Shown piece by piece: positions 61,377-64,000 of a DNA stretch of 64,000 bases. The notes beneath the pieces are model-generated. The model searched no databases. It was given only the letters and a program-made list of their open reading frames with translations, and had not been told where the DNA came from. How positions within the stretch are numbered: position 1 is the stretch's first letter; every line of letters begins with the position of its first letter. The stretch comes from Microlunatus soli (lineage in GTDB: Bacteria; Actinomycetota; Actinomycetes; Propionibacteriales; Propionibacteriaceae). The translations under genes were made by a program, and so were the position numbers. The stretch spans positions 868,001 through 932,000 of the forward strand of contig NZ_LT629772.1 of the NCBI RefSeq assembly GCF_900105385.1, given 5' to 3'.

Positions 61377-62834
61377 AACGTCCAGGTCGTCGTCGTCCTC
61401 CACCGGCTGATTGGTGCGCGGCCCGAAGCCGTTGGACGCCGGCGGGTTGAACGGGCTCTGCCGGCCGGACTGGCCGGGCTGCGCCGCGGGCGCACCGCTC
61501 GGACGGCCCTGCTGACCATTTCCCGGCTGGCCACCCTGCTGCCCGGTTCCCTGCTGGCTGCCGGCCTGCTGTCCGGGCGTCCGGCCGTTGCCCTGCCCGG
61601 CGGCCTGCTGGCCACCGTTCTGAGCGTTACCACCCTGCTGCCCCGGACGCTGACCGCCGTACTGCTGGCCGGAACCCTGACCGAAACCGGACGGCTGGCC
61701 GGAACCCTGACCGAAGCCGGACTGCTGCCCGACCGGCGCCGGCTGCCGTGCCGGTGCACCGGCGCCGCTGTTCGGTGCGCCGGTGGACGTCGGTGCGGGG
61801 CGGGACTGGTTGCCGGTGGCCTGACCCTGCTGCTGTCCCGAGCGGACGGCGGTTCGTCCGACGCCGGGCTGGCGGCGCGGCGGATGGCCGTCCTCGAAGC
61901 CGGCGGCGATCACGGTGACCCGGACCTCGTCGCCGAGGGCGTCGTCGATGACCGTACCGAAGATGATGTTGGCTTCCTCGTGGGCCGCGTTCTGGATCAG
62001 GTCGGCGGCCGCGGAGACCTCGAACAGGCCGAGATCGGAACCGCCGGCGATCGACAGCAACACGCCCCGGGCGCCGTCGATGCTCTCCTCCAGCAGCGGT
62101 GAGGAGACCGCCATCTCGGCGGCAGCGCGGGCGCGTTCCTCGCCGCGGGCCGAACCGATACCCATCAGCGCCGAGCCGGCGTTGGACATCACGGACTTGA
62201 CGTCGGCGAAGTCGAGGTTGATCAGGCCCGGAGTGGTGATCAGGTCGGTGATGCCGGAGACACCTTGCATCAGCACCTGGTCGGCCTGCTTGAAGGCGTC
62301 CAGGATGGCGACCTGATGGTCGGTCATCGCCAACAGCTTGTCGTTGGGGATGGTGATCAGGGTGTCGACCTCTTCACGGAGGTTGTTGATCCCCTCCTCG
62401 GCCTGCACCGAGCGACGCCGCCCCTCGAAGCTGAACGGCCGGGTCACCACACCGATGGTCAATGCGCCGAGCGATCGGGCGATCCGGGCCACCACCGGCG
62501 CGCCGCCGGTGCCGGTGCCGCCACCCTCACCGGCGGTGACGAAGACCATGTCGGCGCCCTTCAGCGCCTCCTCGATCTCGTCGGAATGATCTTCAGCGGC
62601 CTGCCGACCCTTGTCCGGATCGGCTCCCGCGCCGAGACCGCGGGTCAGGTCGCGGCCGATGTCGAGCTTGACATCGGCATCGCTCATCAGCAGGGCTTGG
62701 GCGTCGGTGTTCACCGCGATGAACTCGACGCCTCGCAAACCTGCCTCGATCATCCGGTTGACGGCGTTGACTCCGCCGCCACCGACCCCGACCACCTTGA
62801 TGATCGCCAGGTAGTTCTGCGATGCAGTGACCAC
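61359..62834 (-). CDS. ftsZ: Cell division protein FtsZ with extended Q/G-rich linker
   Basis: 491 aa from the GTG at 62834. GTPase core: [41 protein letters not shown] (104-110, nucleotide loop), [18 protein letters not shown]. After about residue 315 a linker of some 150 aa follows, made of GQQGxxxGQ and QxGGQxxGQ-type units, then the conserved end [14 protein letters not shown], which binds SepF and other partners. Usual actinobacterial FtsZ is about 380-480 aa, so the linker is at the long end. It forms the division ring. Confidence 0.97.
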   Translation of the reverse strand: MVTASQNYLAIIKVVGVGGGGVNAVNRMIEAGLRGVEFIAVNTDAQALLMSDADVKLDIGRDLTRGLGAGADPDKGRQAAEDHSDEIEEALKGADMVFVTAGEGGGTGTGGAPVVARIARSLGALTIGVVTRPFSFEGRRRSVQAEEGINNLREEVDTLITIPNDKLLAMTDHQVAILDAFKQADQVLMQGVSGITDLITTPGLINLDFADVKSVMSNAGSALMGIGSARGEERARAAAEMAVSSPLLEESIDGARGVLLSIAGGSDLGLFEVSAAADLIQNAAHEEANIIFGTVIDDALGDEVRVTVIAAGFEDGHPPRRQPGVGRTAVRSGQQQGQATGNQSRPAPTSTGAPNSGAGAPARQPAPVGQQSGFGQGSGQPSGFGQGSGQQYGGQRPGQQGGNAQNGGQQAAGQGNGRTPGQQAGSQQGTGQQGGQPGNGQQGRPSGAPAAQPGQSGRQSPFNPPASNGFGPRTNQPVEDDDDLDVPDFLK

Positions 62835-63178
62835 TTGATCCCGCCTCTTCTCGCTGCCGGGTATGTGCAACGGTTCGTAGCTCTTGCATGTCTGTCGATG
62901 CCCCGCCCTGAACCCCCTGTGGGAGGTCTCGACGCTCGGATCAGACGATCTCGACCGGCCCGCGGCGCTGCTTGCGGGTCAGTCTCGACCTGAGGTCCAC
63001 GGGGAAGAAGTCCAACGTCCAGACCGAGGCGTGCACGTCACGTTATGAGGTCTGCATCGGGAAAGTCCACACGACATACCTTGGGCGCGAGATCGGTGTG
63101 TCAGAGCCCATATTTGTCTCAAGTTCTACTTGACCTTGACGGCTAGTTGATCATGAAACCGGAGTCGGGTAAGGGGCC
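62835..63178. other. Intergenic region between ftsQ and ftsZ
   Basis: 344 bp on the side from which ftsZ is read. It is less GC-rich than its surroundings (for example AAGTTCTACTTGACC near 63120), consistent with one or more ftsZ promoters. A TATGTC box near 63077 is a weak -10 candidate. No gene seen. Confidence 0.55.
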
Positions 63179-63913
63179 TCAGCGGATCGCCGGATTGCCC
63201 GGTGCCGAGACGTCGAAGTGGGTGCCCGGCTGCTTGAGCAGTGGGGCCACCACCTCCGCCTTCAGCGCGGACTGATCCTCACTGCCCCAGAAGACGACGT
63301 CGCCGTTCTTCAGCTTGAGCTGGATCGAGTCCCTGGTCGGTGCCTGGATGGTTTCGATCTTGCGCTGCAACGAGTTCGGCAGGGCGGCGACGACGGTCGC
63401 CAACGCCTTCAGCAGCTGCGGTTGGGAGCTGTTCGCCGTGGCCCTCGGCAGTTCGTCCGCCGGCGACGTCACGGTCTGGTAGCCGACGCCATGTCGATCG
63501 ACCAGCAGGTAACCGTTCCCCTGCTTCACGGCGTAGGCCGGGGTGCGTTCGACGACATCGATCCGCACCGTGTGCGGCCAGTCCCTGCTGACCCGGGCCG
63601 ACTCCAGTTCGCCGATCCCGGCGACCCGCTGTTGGACGGCGTCGACGTCCAGTCGTGCGAGCGGTGCGCCCTTCGGTACGGCGGCGACCTCGACGACGGC
63701 CGATTCGTCCAGCTGCTTGGCGCCCTTGACCTGGACCCGGGAGACGGCCAGCAGCGAGGAGAAGCCGACCACCCAGATCGCTGCGGCGATCAGCACCAGG
63801 ATCAGCAACGGCACCAGGACGGCCAGCAGCAGCCGACGCCGGCGGGCCCGCCGTTCGATCTGATCGGGATCGTCGTCGTGTCGGATCCGCAGATCCTCGC
63901 GGGTGATGGTCAT
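63179..63913 (-). CDS. ftsQ: Cell division protein FtsQ
   Basis: 244 aa. Short basic cytosolic part (RRARRRR), one membrane helix (about 28-50), POTRA domain (LLAVSRVQVKGAKQLDESAVVEVAAVPKGAPLARLDVDAVQQRVAGIGELESARVSRDWPHTVRIDVVERTPAYAV) and a beta domain to the end. It links FtsL/FtsB to the divisome outside the membrane. The ATG overlaps the stop of the upstream gene (ATGA). Confidence 0.94.
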   Translation of the reverse strand: MTITREDLRIRHDDDPDQIERRARRRRLLLAVLVPLLILVLIAAAIWVVGFSSLLAVSRVQVKGAKQLDESAVVEVAAVPKGAPLARLDVDAVQQRVAGIGELESARVSRDWPHTVRIDVVERTPAYAVKQGNGYLLVDRHGVGYQTVTSPADELPRATANSSQPQLLKALATVVAALPNSLQRKIETIQAPTRDSIQLKLKNGDVVFWGSEDQSALKAEVVAPLLKQPGTHFDVSAPGNPAIR

Positions 63914-63999
63914 CGCGCCGCCGTCGGATCGCCGGTCGCCTCCCGGCCTGCCGGGCCGCGGTCTCCGTAGCCCGGGTCACCGGAGCGGGTGCCGAGCTC
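63910..63999 (-). CDS. C-terminal end of the upstream gene (probably murC or murB), cut by window edge
   Basis: The 29 visible residues (RSGDPGYGDRGPAGREATGD within them) form a hydrophilic tail that ends in TGA at 63910-63912, overlapping the ftsQ ATG. In actinobacteria murC or murB usually precedes ftsQ. Nothing in the fragment itself identifies the gene. Confidence 0.4.
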   Translation of the reverse strand, partial: ELGTRSGDPGYGDRGPAGREATGDPTAAR

Positions 64000-64000
64000 G

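Overview
The window is a high-GC actinobacterial chromosome segment, most likely from the order Propionibacteriales (a Microlunatus-like organism). This rests on gene order and protein character, not on a marker-gene search. The backbone follows the usual actinobacterial order: uvrB-coaE-rpsA, polA, an ANTAR regulator of the PdtaR type, pyk, rluD-lspA-(DksA-like)-divIVA-yggT-sepF-ftsZ-ftsQ. Most backbone genes read on the minus strand. Accessory blocks are inserted between them. No insertion sequence, prophage, integrase or CRISPR array was seen.

Region 1 (1-9.4 kb): uvrB N-terminus, a Q/G/P-rich membrane protein coupled to a zinc-ribbon PrsW-like membrane protein, coaE, rpsA, a GNAT acetyltransferase, a MurA with Asp at the usual catalytic Cys position, and a divergent SDR/MmyB-type regulator pair. 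Region 2 (9.4-25.8 kb): a TetR/hydrolase pair with two clear operators; a minus-strand peptide-uptake operon (substrate-binding lipoprotein, two permeases, fused double ATPase, gamma-glutamyltransferase-like hydrolase, GntR regulator) with a repeated TTGTATACGA operator at its promoter; an AraC/VOC pair; a histidine kinase-response regulator-APH-like kinase operon; and two small membrane proteins. Region 3 (25.8-33.7 kb): polA, a 59-aa helix-hairpin-helix protein, a PaaI-like thioesterase, a PQQ-like propeller membrane protein, and a divergent SDR/TetR pair that has lost both 5' ends at one junction.

Region 4 (32.6-40.9 kb): an ArsR-type regulator followed by a tight six-gene plus-strand operon (alpha/beta hydrolase, Tat lipoprotein, fused permease, ATPase, CaiB/BaiF CoA-transferase, HpcH/CitE-like lyase). 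This looks like a complete uptake, CoA-activation and C-C cleavage route for an unidentified organic acid or ester. Region 5 (41-48.8 kb): a complete branched-chain amino-acid ABC system (livKHMGF), the PdtaR-like regulator and tRNA-Leu(CAA). Region 6 (48.8-52.5 kb): the ectoine/hydroxyectoine operon ectABCD, with an unusual cluster of three palindromes between ectC and ectD.

Region 7 (52.7-64 kb): a methyltransferase, pyk, rluD, lspA, a DksA/TraR-type zinc-finger protein with a very long Lys/Ala-rich histone-H1-like N-terminus, a DivIVA/Wag31-type polar growth protein plus a 60-aa mini-DivIVA paralogue, yggT, sepF, ftsZ with a very long Q/G-rich linker, ftsQ, and a fragment of the upstream gene. 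Very long hairpins (28-34 bp stems) lie at three gene ends (about 41.8, 48.76 and 53.68 kb) and look like strong terminators or stability elements. The strongest candidates for something undescribed are the mini-DivIVA/DivIVA pair, the ectD control region, the CoA-transferase/lyase operon, and the Lys-rich DksA-like protein.
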